Shown here: positions 1 to 7,873 of the stretch, piece after piece | Position numbering within the stretch: position 1 is the first letter of the stretch | Layout: each line of letters opens with the position of its first letter | Origin: Runella slithyformis DSM 19594 | Lineage (GTDB): Bacteria; Bacteroidota; Bacteroidia; Cytophagales; Spirosomataceae | Length of the DNA stretch: 64,000 bases | Reading direction: 5' to 3' | Assembly (NCBI RefSeq): GCF_000218895.1 | Contig: NC_015703.1 | Location: forward strand, 4,291,001 to 4,355,000 | The notes under the pieces: model-generated | Told to the model about the DNA's origin: nothing | The model's input: the letters and a program-made list of their open reading frames with translations, nothing else | Database searches by the model: none | Translations under genes and position numbers: made by a program

Positions 1-463
1 ATCCGGCTGATTTTTGCGAATGTGGTACACTACGTCTGAGAGGATGTTGTTTTCGCCCCAAAACTTAAGAGTTTCTTCACGGGTTTTGGAAAAACCAAAA
101 TCATAGGCCCTCGAAAAAAGTTGATCGGCCCCGTCAATGCGTCTGGCGGCCAGCAATTCCTGTGTTCTGATAATTCCGATATATTCGCCCTGCTCCGGAC
201 CGATAAGGTTTTGTCCGCCGTCGCCGCGTGTGAGGGCAAGGTATTGCGTCTTTACAAGACGCTCCTTCGATAAATACGTAAGCAGGAGGGTATTCTCATC
301 GTCGGGGTGCGCGGCAATGTGCATGGCGCTGCCCAGTACGTTCAATTTTTTAAGCTGTAAGAGAATTTCGCTGGAGGGGAGGGGTTTTACCTGGGCGTGG
401 GTGATAAATGTGTAAAGGAATAAAGCGGAAAGGGAAAAGGAATAAAAGGTAACTCTTCTCATG
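1..463 (-). CDS. PIG-L family deacetylase, N-terminal part (runs off window)
   Basis: This is the first ~154 codons of a secreted LmbE/PIG-L deacetylase; the rest lies beyond the left edge. Translation from the ATG at 463 gives a signal peptide (residues 1 to about 22, ending ITHAQ) and then the family zinc-binding motif AHPDDEN inside MHIAAHPDDENTLLL. It continues with the family-typical TRGDGGQN and RTQELLAARRIDGA. These enzymes hydrolyse N-acetyl groups from sugars or related amides using Zn2+. A perfect -7 box lies 27 bp upstream on the same strand, which supports the start. It is divergent from the GH5-like gene. A second complete family member lies at 54375-55253. The family assignment is firm; the substrate is unknown. 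Confidence 0.9.
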
Positions 464-807
464 GTTTAGCAAATTTGCGGGTGATTTGACAAAGCTACAA
501 AAACCGCCGAAATTGAGTACATTATTACGGTGAGCTTTTCCCTGATTTGCTTCTATTTTCCCGTTGTGGCCTTATATCGGCTTCTGTGCAGGATGCTTGA
601 AAGATTAAAAAACCTCTGAGCCGGTCTATTCTAATGCGATTGATCGGTTGTTTTGCCGGCGGCCTGCCCGGTTTATTTTGTGGCTTATCCAAATGTGTTT
701 TATTTTTCGTAAGTATGCTGAAAAGTAGTTGTTCTTCTATTTGAAATGGCCCATTTAGGTAAGTTACATTACAATTTAGGAATATAAAATAACGTTTAAA
801 AACTCAA
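464..807. other. Intergenic region between divergent genes
   Basis: About 340 bp between the divergent PIG-L and GH5-like genes. Apart from the minus-strand -7 box at 490-497 I see only AT-rich sequence. A weak box-like CAATTTAG (about 772-779) may serve the GH5-like gene. Confidence 0.5.
490..497 (-). promoter_or_regulatory. -7 promoter box for the PIG-L gene
   Basis: Read on the minus strand this is TAGCTTTG, a perfect match to the Bacteroidota -7 consensus TAnnTTTG, 27 bp before the ATG at 463. Confidence 0.6.
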
Positions 808-1908
808 ATGCTAACCTGCCTGCCGGCACTTTATACGATGGTATTAACCGAAAATGCATCTTTTGCCTCAATAGATGAGCAAACGCTCGAATCTATAACC
901 GTTTTTCAGGGAAAATGGCCTGTTGAAAAAGCGCAGGCATGGTATGCGGAGCAACCGTTCTTAGTGGGTTGTAATTACATTCCGAGCAATGCGGTCAACG
1001 AATTGGAAATGTGGCAGGCCGATACATGGTCGCCGGAAGTAATTGATAAGGAATTAGGCTGGGCCGAAAGCCTGGGGATGAATATTGTTCGCGTTTTTTT
1101 GCATAACATTGTTTTTGAGGATGATACCCAAGGGTATTTCGATCGAATCGACCGGTTTTTACACATTGCCGACAGCCACGGCATCAAAGTCATGTTTGTG
1201 TTCTTTGACAGCTGCTGGAACGATGATCCGGTCGGGGGGCCGCAACCCCAACCAAAACTCGGTACTCACAACTCGGGTTGGCTGCGCTGCCCCGGCACAA
1301 AAATGCTGAATGACCCCGATTCCTGGCATCGATTGGAAGCGTATCTCAAAGACACCATTGAACACCTGGCCCACGATAGCCGTGTATTGTTATGGGATCT
1401 TTATAATGAACCCAGTAACGGCGGCTATACCGATGCCATCATGCCGCTTCTTCGTAAAGCCTTTGAATGGGCTCGCGAGGTAAATCCCCCGCAACCTATC
1501 TCGTCAGGCTGGTGGATCGACCATTCCCCGTCCAACGAATTTATGTTTGCCAATTCCGACATTATCACTTTTCATAATTACCGCGACCCGCAAAACCTAG
1601 AAAACCAGATCAACGAATTGCAGGAACGATTTCAACGGCCTGTGATTTGTACTGAATACATGGCCCGTAAGCACGAAAGTACGTTTGAGGGTTGTTTGCC
1701 GATCTTCAAAAAGTATAATGTAGGAGCCATTAATTGGGGGCTGGTGCAGGGAAAAACCAATACCATTTATGCGTGGGATGAGATCATTCAGGGGGGGGAA
1801 GAGCCTTCATTGTGGTTTCATGATATATTTCGTCCCGATGGTTCGGTCTATAATCAGGCGGAGGTAGAATCTATTCGTGCGGCAACGGGTAAAGATATAA
1901 ATCAGTAA
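808..1908 (+). CDS. GH5-like (cellulase superfamily) glycoside hydrolase
   Basis: A 366-residue TIM-barrel hydrolase of the glycoside hydrolase clan A type. The two catalytic glutamates are visible: the acid/base in LLWDLYNEPSN (E201) and the nucleophile in PVICTEYMAR (E283). FLVGCNYIPS near residue 52 and the ITFHNY strand at 253-258 are also typical. No clear signal peptide is seen. An alternative ATG at 838 (residue 11) would remove a short hydrophobic leader-like stretch, so the start is uncertain. Known relatives retain mannan- or glucan-like substrates, but specificity cannot be read here. It stands alone, followed by hairpins. Class call is firm, substrate unknown. Confidence 0.82.
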   Translation: MLTCLPALYTMVLTENASFASIDEQTLESITVFQGKWPVEKAQAWYAEQPFLVGCNYIPSNAVNELEMWQADTWSPEVIDKELGWAESLGMNIVRVFLHNIVFEDDTQGYFDRIDRFLHIADSHGIKVMFVFFDSCWNDDPVGGPQPQPKLGTHNSGWLRCPGTKMLNDPDSWHRLEAYLKDTIEHLAHDSRVLLWDLYNEPSNGGYTDAIMPLLRKAFEWAREVNPPQPISSGWWIDHSPSNEFMFANSDIITFHNYRDPQNLENQINELQERFQRPVICTEYMARKHESTFEGCLPIFKKYNVGAINWGLVQGKTNTIYAWDEIIQGGEEPSLWFHDIFRPDGSVYNQAEVESIRAATGKDINQ

Positions 1909-2054
1909 ATGGTTCACAGTCTGCTGATGAATTTAAATGTCAGATTATCGAGGAATTGAATTTAACTTCTCGGTTAAAAATAATGTAAAGTAATTTTGCG
2001 CCATTAGTAAAAAGGCAGTACGCAAATGGCTCCGTTTTTGCGGCTATATAAAAA

Positions 2055-2099
2055 CAGCAACGCCGGCAAAGAGTTTTTTTCCTCTTGCCGATGTTGCTG
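2055..2099. terminator. Long stem-loop 3' of the GH5-like gene
   Basis: The arms around CAGCAA (2055-2060) and TTGCTG (2094-2099) pair through GCCGGCAAAGAG against CTCTTGCCG, with a poly-T loop. The hairpin begins about 150 bp after the GH5-like stop. There is no clean terminal U-run, so termination is plausible but not certain. Confidence 0.45.
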
Positions 2100-2133
2100 C
2101 TTTAAATCCTATGTAAAGCGGTAGAAAAAGTTC

Positions 2134-2172
2134 AAAAAAAAGGGACGATGTGTTTTTTCGCCCCTTTTTTTT
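2134..2172 (+). terminator. Hairpin with A-run and T-run
   Basis: An A8-GGG arm pairs with a CCCC-T8 arm across a short loop, the layout of an intrinsic terminator working in both directions. It sits directly before the DinB-like gene, which argues that this gene starts at 2204 and not at 2150. Confidence 0.5.
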
Positions 2173-2203
2173 ACCTTTAATGCACATCAAAAAAACGCTG
2201 AAC

Positions 2204-2740
2204 ATGAATCAGGTAAAAAAACTAATCAGTGAAGTACTGGCCGCCCGAAATCGTTACCTCGACACTGTTAGGCAACTTTCTGAAACTCAGGCACAGTGGA
2301 AACCCTCGCCCGAGGTGTGGAATGTGGTAGATATCACCGAACATTTGTACCGGGCCGAGCACGGTGGTATACATGGTATGTGGAAGGTAATGCAGGCCTC
2401 CCGCGACGGTAAAAAAACGTGGGAAGGAGAAAAGTTTCACAAAGGATTGACCATTGAAGAAATTGTTGAAAGAACCTGGAAACCCAAAGAGATCGTGCCG
2501 GCAGTAGCGGCCCCGCGTCTGGGCGGACCCATCGGTTTTTGGGCGGCTTCGCTGGAAAGTCTTCAGGTGGAGTTGAATGCCTTTGGCCATGAACTGAATG
2601 ACGAAGAGTTGGAGTCACTCATTCATCCACACCCGATTTCGGGTCCGCTTGATATTAGGCAGCGGTTTGAGTTTCTGCGTTTTCACATTGATCGACATCT
2701 TAATCAGGTTGAAGAACTGAAAAGCCTGATGCCCCATTAA
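2204..2740 (+). CDS. DinB-like four-helix protein
   Basis: A 178-residue protein of the DinB/YfiT fold. Three histidines fit the metal-site pattern of that superfamily: EHLYRAEH early in the chain and the pair in FHIDRHLNQVEEL near the C-terminus. DinB-like proteins are often metal-dependent thiol transferases, but many have no known role. The ATG at 2204 (MNQVKKLI) is preferred because a terminator-like hairpin and a near-consensus box TACCTTTA (2172-2179) lie just upstream; longer in-frame starts at 2150 and 2180 overlap these. It precedes the response regulator by 45 bp and may be a separate transcript. Confidence 0.75.
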   Translation: MNQVKKLISEVLAARNRYLDTVRQLSETQAQWKPSPEVWNVVDITEHLYRAEHGGIHGMWKVMQASRDGKKTWEGEKFHKGLTIEEIVERTWKPKEIVPAVAAPRLGGPIGFWAASLESLQVELNAFGHELNDEELESLIHPHPISGPLDIRQRFEFLRFHIDRHLNQVEELKSLMPH

Positions 2741-2785
2741 AAAAGTATACATATTCCGAAATCAGAAAACGATAATTTAGCGATT

Positions 2786-3475
2786 ATGGATTTTATTCCT
2801 CATTTATTATTGGTCGAAGACGAAATAAAAGTTGCGGCATTTATTAAAAAAGGGCTTGAAAGACAGGGGTTTACGGTAGATATTGCCGAGGAGGGGCTGA
2901 AAGGGAAGCAACTTTTTGAAGAAAGAACGTATGATCTCATTATTTTGGATGTAAACCTGCCCAACATGGATGGGGTGACGTTGGCGGCGCATGTTCGCAC
3001 TCAAAATACCCAAATACCGGTCTTAATGCTTACGGCATTGGATACCACCGCCGACAAACTGGCAGGCTTTGATGCGGGAGTGGATGATTATTTGGTTAAA
3101 CCCTTTGATTTTATGGAGTTGGTAGCCCGCCTGAAAGCCTTGCTAAAACGTGCGGTAAAATCTGCTGAGCCAACAAACATACTCCGGGTCGCAGACCTTG
3201 AATTGGACCTGGACCAAAAATTGGCCCGACGCAATGGCCAAACCATCGAATTGACCGCCAAGGAATTTGCGCTGTTGGAATACCTTATGCGCAATCGCGG
3301 GCGGGTGGTGTCAAAAGTAGACATAGCCGAAAAAGTGTGGGACATTGACTTTGATACGGGAACCAATTTCATTGAGGTATATATCAATTATTTACGTAAA
3401 AAAATAGAAAAAGATACATCCAATAAACTCATTCATACCGTAGTGGGGATGGGGTATACGCTTAAAGAAAAATGA
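2786..3475 (+). CDS. OmpR-family response regulator
   Basis: A 229-residue two-domain regulator. The receiver domain (about 1-120) carries the acidic pair E11/D12, phospho-acceptor D55 in LILDVNLPNMDG, T83 and K105 in DYLVKPFD. The C-terminal winged helix (about 130-228) ends in EVYINYLRKKIE and VVGMGYTL, typical of OmpR/CusR-type DNA binders that recognise direct repeats. Its stop overlaps the start of the sensor kinase by 4 bp, so the pair is translationally coupled. A near-consensus -7 box TAATTTAG lies at 2773-2780. Probable targets are the three TTCTAA-repeat promoters downstream (inference). The signal is unknown; the relatives resemble copper or envelope-stress regulators. Confidence 0.95.
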   Translation: MDFIPHLLLVEDEIKVAAFIKKGLERQGFTVDIAEEGLKGKQLFEERTYDLIILDVNLPNMDGVTLAAHVRTQNTQIPVLMLTALDTTADKLAGFDAGVDDYLVKPFDFMELVARLKALLKRAVKSAEPTNILRVADLELDLDQKLARRNGQTIELTAKEFALLEYLMRNRGRVVSKVDIAEKVWDIDFDTGTNFIEVYINYLRKKIEKDTSNKLIHTVVGMGYTLKEK

Positions 3476-4836
3476 CGATTCGTACCCGTTTGACCGTGCT
3501 TTTTACGGCGGTGGTTTCCATTTTGCTGCTGCTTTTCTGTATTGTTATCTATTTTCTGGTGGAACGTCACCGACATAATCAGTTCTATGAACGATTGAGG
3601 GCCGAGGCAACTACTTCGGCGGAATTGCTTTTTGGCAAGGAGACTTTAAGCCCTGAGTTATTTAAACTCTTGGATAAAAATCATCTGACGGTGCTCAATG
3701 AGGAGGAACTCATCATTTATGACTATCGGGACTCGTTGGTGTACGAAAGCGGTACGGATTATTTGCGGGTGGATAAAACTATTTTGAACCGTGTACGGCT
3801 GGAAAATGAAATTCGATGGAATGAAGGCCCTCGGGAAGTAGTAGGGGTATTGTTTGCCGATCAATACAATCGCTTTGTTGTTTTTGCCTCGGCCATTGAT
3901 AAATATGGCTACGGCGATGTCAGCAATTTGCTTTGGGTCCTCGGAATAGGGTGGATGTTCAGCAGTTTTATTGTATTTTTAGTGGGTTGGTTTTATGCCT
4001 ACCGGGCGTTATTGCCGCTTAAAAAACTGATCGGCCGGGTAGATGCCATTACAGCATCCCGTCTTGACCTACGGGTAGATGTAGGGGATACCCGCGACGA
4101 GATCGGTCAATTGGCCGAACGTTTCAATCGAATGCTCGACCGCTTGGAGGAAGCGTTTCAGTTGCAGAGGGCGTTTGTTTCCAATGCTTCTCACGAACTG
4201 AGAACACCGCTGACGGCCATTACCGGTCAAATTGAAGTAGCCCTGATGGATGACAATCCGCAGGAATGGCAGGATACACTTCGCTCTGTACTCGACGACG
4301 CCCGTCAGCTTAATCGTCTTTCAAACGGGTTATTATCGTTGGCAAAGGTCAGCATGGAGGAGTCGGCCGTCAAGCTGTCGGAAGTGTATTTGGATGAAAT
4401 CTTTTGGCAGGTGCGCAGTGAGTTGCTGAAAGCTTATCCGAGGTACATCATCAAAGTGGATCTGGCCAATTTTTCCAACGAATCAACGCATTTCAGTGTC
4501 TTAGGAAACGAGCCTTTACTCCTGATCGCCTTGACCAATTTATTGGAAAACGGCGCTAAATTTTCGCCTGACAATACCGTCGAAGTTCGTTTTCAACAGG
4601 TCTCAAATGTCGTTGAAATTCATTTTTATAACCGTGGTCCGGCCATTCCGGAAGAAGAACTGCCCTTAATATTTAAGCCGTTTCGTCGTGGGTCCAATGC
4701 CCGCACCGTTGCCGGACATGGTATCGGTCTCTCCCTGACTGAACGCATCATTAAATTACACCAGGGCCTTCTGTCGGTTGAGTCCATTCCTGACCAGGGA
4801 ACCACTTTTGTAATCAGTCTTCCTAAAAAATCCTAA
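3472..4836 (+). CDS. Membrane sensor histidine kinase
   Basis: A 454-residue partner of the preceding response regulator. It shows TM1 (about 9-30), a periplasmic sensor region of ~120 residues, TM2 (about 153-176), HAMP (about 178-230), a HisKA dimerisation domain with H241 in SNASHELRTPLTAI, and an HATPase domain. The N-box reads LTNLLENGAKFSP (about 354-366) and the G2 box GHGIGLSL (415-422). The G1 region reads YNRGPAI instead of the usual DNGPGI, so N replaces the conserved D (N387); activity is probably kept, since N occurs in some CusS-like kinases. The stop codon lies inside the first hexamer of the repeat promoter at 4831-4888. Confidence 0.94.
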   Translation: MTIRTRLTVLFTAVVSILLLLFCIVIYFLVERHRHNQFYERLRAEATTSAELLFGKETLSPELFKLLDKNHLTVLNEEELIIYDYRDSLVYESGTDYLRVDKTILNRVRLENEIRWNEGPREVVGVLFADQYNRFVVFASAIDKYGYGDVSNLLWVLGIGWMFSSFIVFLVGWFYAYRALLPLKKLIGRVDAITASRLDLRVDVGDTRDEIGQLAERFNRMLDRLEEAFQLQRAFVSNASHELRTPLTAITGQIEVALMDDNPQEWQDTLRSVLDDARQLNRLSNGLLSLAKVSMEESAVKLSEVYLDEIFWQVRSELLKAYPRYIIKVDLANFSNESTHFSVLGNEPLLLIALTNLLENGAKFSPDNTVEVRFQQVSNVVEIHFYNRGPAIPEEELPLIFKPFRRGSNARTVAGHGIGLSLTERIIKLHQGLLSVESIPDQGTTFVISLPKKS

Positions 4837-4888
4837 TGGTATTCTAATTTTCTTCTAAGTTGCTTCTAATAGGGCTGTGCTAGCTTTG
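4831..4888 (+). promoter_or_regulatory. Promoter P1: four 11-bp-spaced TTCTAA hexamers plus -7 box
   Basis: Hexamers start at 4831 (TCCTAA), 4842, 4853 and 4864 (all three TTCTAA), exactly 11 bp apart. The -7 box TAGCTTTG starts at 4881, exactly 17 bp after the start of the last hexamer, so the array covers the position of a -33 element. Two further promoters at 5224 and 7757 have the same layout. Direct repeats in one helical phase are the usual target of OmpR-family regulators, so this is probably the operator of the regulator at 2786-3475. Confidence 0.82.
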
Positions 4889-4911
4889 TATATCTCAAAA
4901 AAGCAGACAGC

Positions 4912-5220
4912 ATGACAAAGTATAAATTAAATTATTTATCCACACCCAACCCTAAGGCAGTTATCCCAAAACGAAGTCGGCCGTGGGCCGCTTCTTTGGT
5001 CACGGGTATTATTTGCCTGGTATTTACCATGCTCTTTTTTGGTGGATTAGGCACTGCGTTTCGATTTCGAGGGCAGCATCTAACCCTCCGTGAGCAGCAT
5101 GACGCTTTGCGTTTGCGTTATGATTCGCTTTACGCAGCTAAATTGCAGACTGACCGGCAACTGAAAGAGCTTCAAAAGCAGCTTGAGTTTCTTCAAAGGC
5201 AACCGCGTCCTTCTTATTAA
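4912..5220 (+). CDS. Small membrane protein with coiled coil
   Basis: A 102-residue protein without a recognised family. It has a proline/arginine-rich N-terminus, one membrane segment (about 27-52, with SLVTGIICLVFTMLFFGG) and a C-terminal stretch (about 60-98, REQHDALRLRYDSLYAAK onward) with heptad-like spacing that suggests a coiled coil. It follows the kinase by 75 bp and is driven by repeat promoter P1, so it is probably a target of the two-component system. It may be a membrane-anchored accessory to the SPFH lipoprotein encoded next. Function unknown. Confidence 0.72.
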   Translation: MTKYKLNYLSTPNPKAVIPKRSRPWAASLVTGIICLVFTMLFFGGLGTAFRFRGQHLTLREQHDALRLRYDSLYAAKLQTDRQLKELQKQLEFLQRQPRPSY

Positions 5221-5223
5221 AAT

Positions 5224-5281
5224 TTCTAATCAATTTCTAATGCGGCTATAATATTCATTTAATACCCGCGCACCAATTTTG
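5224..5281 (+). promoter_or_regulatory. Promoter P2: TTCTAA repeat array plus -7 box
   Basis: Hexamers start at 5224 and 5235 (both TTCTAA), followed in the same 11-bp phase by weaker CTATAA (5246) and ATTTAA (5257). A near-consensus -7 box CAATTTTG starts at 5274, again 17 bp after the start of the fourth hexamer, as in P1 and P3. It drives the SPFH lipoprotein gene. Confidence 0.7.
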
Positions 5282-5363
5282 TGCCGTCAAAACTAATCAA
5301 TTGGCCGTCAAAAAATATCCAGCAAATCATTCATTTTCATTAACAGCTAAATACCTAACAACC

Positions 5364-6152
5364 ATGAAACGTATCATAAACCCTCTTGCCCTTTTCGTGA
5401 TAATCCTTTTTTTTAGCAGTTGTACCGTTGTTCGTCAGGGCGAAGTAGGCGTAAAACGAACCCTTGGGAAAATCCGGCCCGAACCGCTAAAGGAAGGTAT
5501 AAAGGCATTTAATCCTTTTGTGACCCGGATTATAAAGCTGCCTACCCGAACCATGAATATTGAGGTACGGTTGCCTTTGCCCTCCAAGGAGGGTCTGACA
5601 GTACAATCTGATGTCTCTATATTGTACCGGGTAGTTGGTTCGCAGGCCCCGCAAATAGTGGAGAACCTAGGTAAGAACTACGACCAAGTCGTGATACTTC
5701 CTGTATTTCGCTCGGCAGTTGCAGATGTCTCTGCACGCTATTTTGCCAAAGATATGCACACCGGTCAGCGGACAGCTATCGAAAATTCAATTCGGGAGCA
5801 AATGATGACACAACTCAAAGACCGAGGATTTATTGTTGAGTCTGTGTTACTGAAAAGTATAGTTTTGCCGTCAGGCTTAACCAAAGCTATTGAAGAGAAG
5901 CTGGAAGCAGAGCAGGATTCACAACGCATGCAGTTTGTGTTAGATAAGGAGCGTCAGGAAGCTCAGCGTCGTATCATTGAAGCTACCGGTGTTCGTGACG
6001 CCCAGAAAATAATAAATGAAGGATTGACACCGATGCTTATTCAATTTAAGTCGATTGAAGCATTCAACAAATTGGCGGCCTCACCAAACAGTAAAGTAAT
6101 TATCACCGGTGGCGGTGCACCCCTATTAATTTCCCCTGATAAGGTAGAGTAG
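5364..6152 (+). CDS. SPFH/Band 7 lipoprotein (prohibitin-like)
   Basis: A 262-residue prohibitin-homology protein. Starting at the ATG at 5364 gives a lipoprotein signal peptide with lipobox FFSSC (C20); the in-frame start at 5301 would bury this signal. The SPFH core begins at VRQGEVGVKRTLG and includes LTVQSDVSILYRV. A helical region follows with EAEQDSQRMQFVLDKERQEAQ in pieces, the same arrangement as the paralogue at 21993-22898. SPFH proteins form large membrane-associated rings that scaffold proteases or membrane domains. Here lipid anchoring replaces the usual N-terminal membrane helix. It is preceded by promoter P2 and followed by a terminator, so it is probably monocistronic and under the two-component system. 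Confidence 0.85.
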   Translation: MKRIINPLALFVIILFFSSCTVVRQGEVGVKRTLGKIRPEPLKEGIKAFNPFVTRIIKLPTRTMNIEVRLPLPSKEGLTVQSDVSILYRVVGSQAPQIVENLGKNYDQVVILPVFRSAVADVSARYFAKDMHTGQRTAIENSIREQMMTQLKDRGFIVESVLLKSIVLPSGLTKAIEEKLEAEQDSQRMQFVLDKERQEAQRRIIEATGVRDAQKIINEGLTPMLIQFKSIEAFNKLAASPNSKVIITGGGAPLLISPDKVE

Positions 6153-6170
6153 TAATGGCTGAGTGATGTT

Positions 6171-6208
6171 AGACAGGATGAATAATTGGTTTGTCCTGTC
6201 TTTTTTTT
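6171..6208 (+). terminator. Intrinsic terminator after SPFH lipoprotein gene
   Basis: AGACAGGA (6171-6178) pairs with TCCTGTCT (6194-6201), followed by a run of eight T. Confidence 0.85.
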
Positions 6209-6249
6209 ATCCAATAAAATCAAGTATTGACCTTTAACTGTTTGACAAA

Positions 6250-6609
6250 ATGAAAACTATCGTTCCTAATTTATACATCGGATTAGGCAGTGCTGTCTAT
6301 GCGCTCATCAAAGTCGATGGGCAATTGCATGAACTTGAATCTATAAAAGCCCGCAATGTGCTGATAGGGGAACCGCACGGTGAGCTGGCCATGCAATCTT
6401 TTCAATTGCGGGAGCACTACCAAACCCCTGTAGAAGAAGCTTACAGTTTCGCCATGCGTTGCTTCTCGTCACACTCTAAAGAATTGGATGCCCCTACCCG
6501 CGAATATTTTATTAAAATAATGGAAGATATCGCGAAAGCAGACGAGCGAATATCAGGCAAAGAAACGGAGTTCATTCGCCGTTTCAGACGTGATATACGG
6601 AAAGTTTGA
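6250..6609 (+). CDS. TerB-like protein
   Basis: A 119-residue helical protein resembling the TerB/DjlA-N domain. The two characteristic acidic turns are visible: ALIKVDGQLHELE near residues 18-30 and IAKADERISGKETEFIRRF near 92-110. In known TerB proteins such acidic clusters bind metal ions, and the domain occurs in tellurite-resistance and membrane-stress systems. No signal peptide is seen, so it should be cytoplasmic. It starts 42 bp after the SPFH terminator. Family call is by motif and is moderately sure; the actual role is unknown. Confidence 0.68.
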   Translation: MKTIVPNLYIGLGSAVYALIKVDGQLHELESIKARNVLIGEPHGELAMQSFQLREHYQTPVEEAYSFAMRCFSSHSKELDAPTREYFIKIMEDIAKADERISGKETEFIRRFRRDIRKV

Positions 6610-7021
6610 GAAGGTACTTAAAGATTTATATCGGCAAAACAGGTTCTTGACAAAGCTGAACGGAACTTACTTATTGGGTCTTTAACTGCCCCGGTACTTT
6701 GAAGCCCGGAAGTCGGAAGGCTGTTTCGTAATACGAAATGCTGCCGGGGTTTGGCCCCTTCAAGCCGTTGGTTTTCCGATAGATTCATGTGTGGGTCTAC
6801 AGAATACTGCCAAACCCCGACAGCAACCTAAAACATGTACAGTGTTTTAAACATAACAACGATTTTAAGGAGTATTTACAAGGCCGCTCCTGCGGTAGGT
6901 AGTGGGAAGGTGATGAAAATATTTATGTTGTTGATAATCAAATAATTATGTAAAATACAAATACTCCGCTACTTAATACTCAATACTTAAAATGTCTTTA
7001 CATACTCTTTAACGGACAACT
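6610..7021. other. Structured intergenic region with long inverted repeat
   Basis: A 410-bp gap. At 6740-6755 and 6809-6824 lie 16-bp arms that pair with one mismatch (GCTGCCGGGGTTTGGC against GCCAAACCCCGACAGC). A competing CCCCGG/CCGGGG pairing and a TTTCGT-AAT-ACGAAA mini-palindrome (6723-6737) lie in or just before the left arm. This could be an RNA structure or the remnant of a mobile element. No open frame or promoter box of note was found. Confidence 0.5.
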
Positions 7022-7678
7022 ATGAAAATTCAGTTCATCATCGGTACTCTAGCCGCTCTCTTTCTCCTTTGCTTGAATAGGGGTACCATGGCTCAGGTTC
7101 CGGACTCTTTACAGATTAATAAAGAATACAGCCAATGGGAAGAAGCCCTGAAAGTTCCCGAAAAAGTGTACCGCCTCAATTTGAGCAATCAAGATATTAG
7201 TGATTTTCAACATGAATTACCAAAGTTTACGAATCTGCGTTACCTGAGTTTACGCAACGATAAACTGAGCGGTATCCCTTCCGAAATATTTAAATTGCAA
7301 AACCTACGGGTATTGGATTTGGGAGAGAACTCCTTTCAAAACCTGCCGACTGAATTTTCAAAACTCAAAAATCTGGAAGAATTATATCTTGATAATGACC
7401 GGAATCTTGATATATCAAAAAACATAAATGTATTAGGTAAACTCCCAAAGCTTAAAATCCTTCATTTAGAGAATGATGGCATCCGAAAACTTCCTCGAAA
7501 TATCAAAAAGTTAACCCAATTAGAACATTTATATTTGGCAAATAATCTTTTAAGGGATGTTCCGGTGGAAATTAAAGGGCTGAAAAAATTGAAGTATCTG
7601 GACTTAAACCAAAATAAAATCTCTATTGAAGTTCCTGTAAACCAAACCGCCGGCCCGGGCTTGAAAATTCAATTTTGA
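7022..7678 (+). CDS. Secreted leucine-rich-repeat protein
   Basis: A 218-residue LRR protein. A signal peptide is clear (residues 1-25, ending GTMAQ). About six repeats of ~23 residues follow with the LxxLxLxxN pattern, for example LRYLSLRND, LRVLDLGEN, LEELYLDND, LKILHLEND, LEHLYLANN and LKYLDLNQN. LRR domains form a curved solenoid used for protein binding. It is probably periplasmic or exported, and no C-terminal sorting domain is seen. It lies between two repeat promoters but has no TTCTAA array of its own. Partner unknown. Confidence 0.85.
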   Translation: MKIQFIIGTLAALFLLCLNRGTMAQVPDSLQINKEYSQWEEALKVPEKVYRLNLSNQDISDFQHELPKFTNLRYLSLRNDKLSGIPSEIFKLQNLRVLDLGENSFQNLPTEFSKLKNLEELYLDNDRNLDISKNINVLGKLPKLKILHLENDGIRKLPRNIKKLTQLEHLYLANNLLRDVPVEIKGLKKLKYLDLNQNKISIEVPVNQTAGPGLKIQF

Positions 7679-7756
7679 GGAGCAGATCATCTGTTGTAGT
7701 GAGGTCGACTGTTTGAAAAGCGATATCTTTGTAAAAGGAAAATAAATAGGATTGAT

Positions 7757-7814
7757 TTCTAAGTGTATTCTAATGTTATACTAATCCTACTCTAAGACCG
7801 GCAGACTACCTTTG
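7757..7814 (+). promoter_or_regulatory. Promoter P3: four 11-bp-spaced TTCTAA-like hexamers plus -7 box
   Basis: Hexamers start at 7757 and 7768 (TTCTAA), 7779 (TACTAA) and 7790 (CTCTAA), each 11 bp apart. The perfect -7 box TACCTTTG starts at 7807, again 17 bp after the start of the last hexamer. The geometry is identical to P1 and P2 although the gene is separated from the two-component pair by several other genes. Confidence 0.82.
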
Positions 7815-7873
7815 TAGTGTCAAAAGACAACCACAGCTTATGTATTCCAAAATCATAAATCAGTATAATCATC

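Noticed and set aside
6690-6745. Possible third copy of the small-RNA-like element (GTCGGAAGGCTGTTTCG)
   Set aside because: Only a short word is shared; the hairpin and the GGTGTGGATA start are missing.
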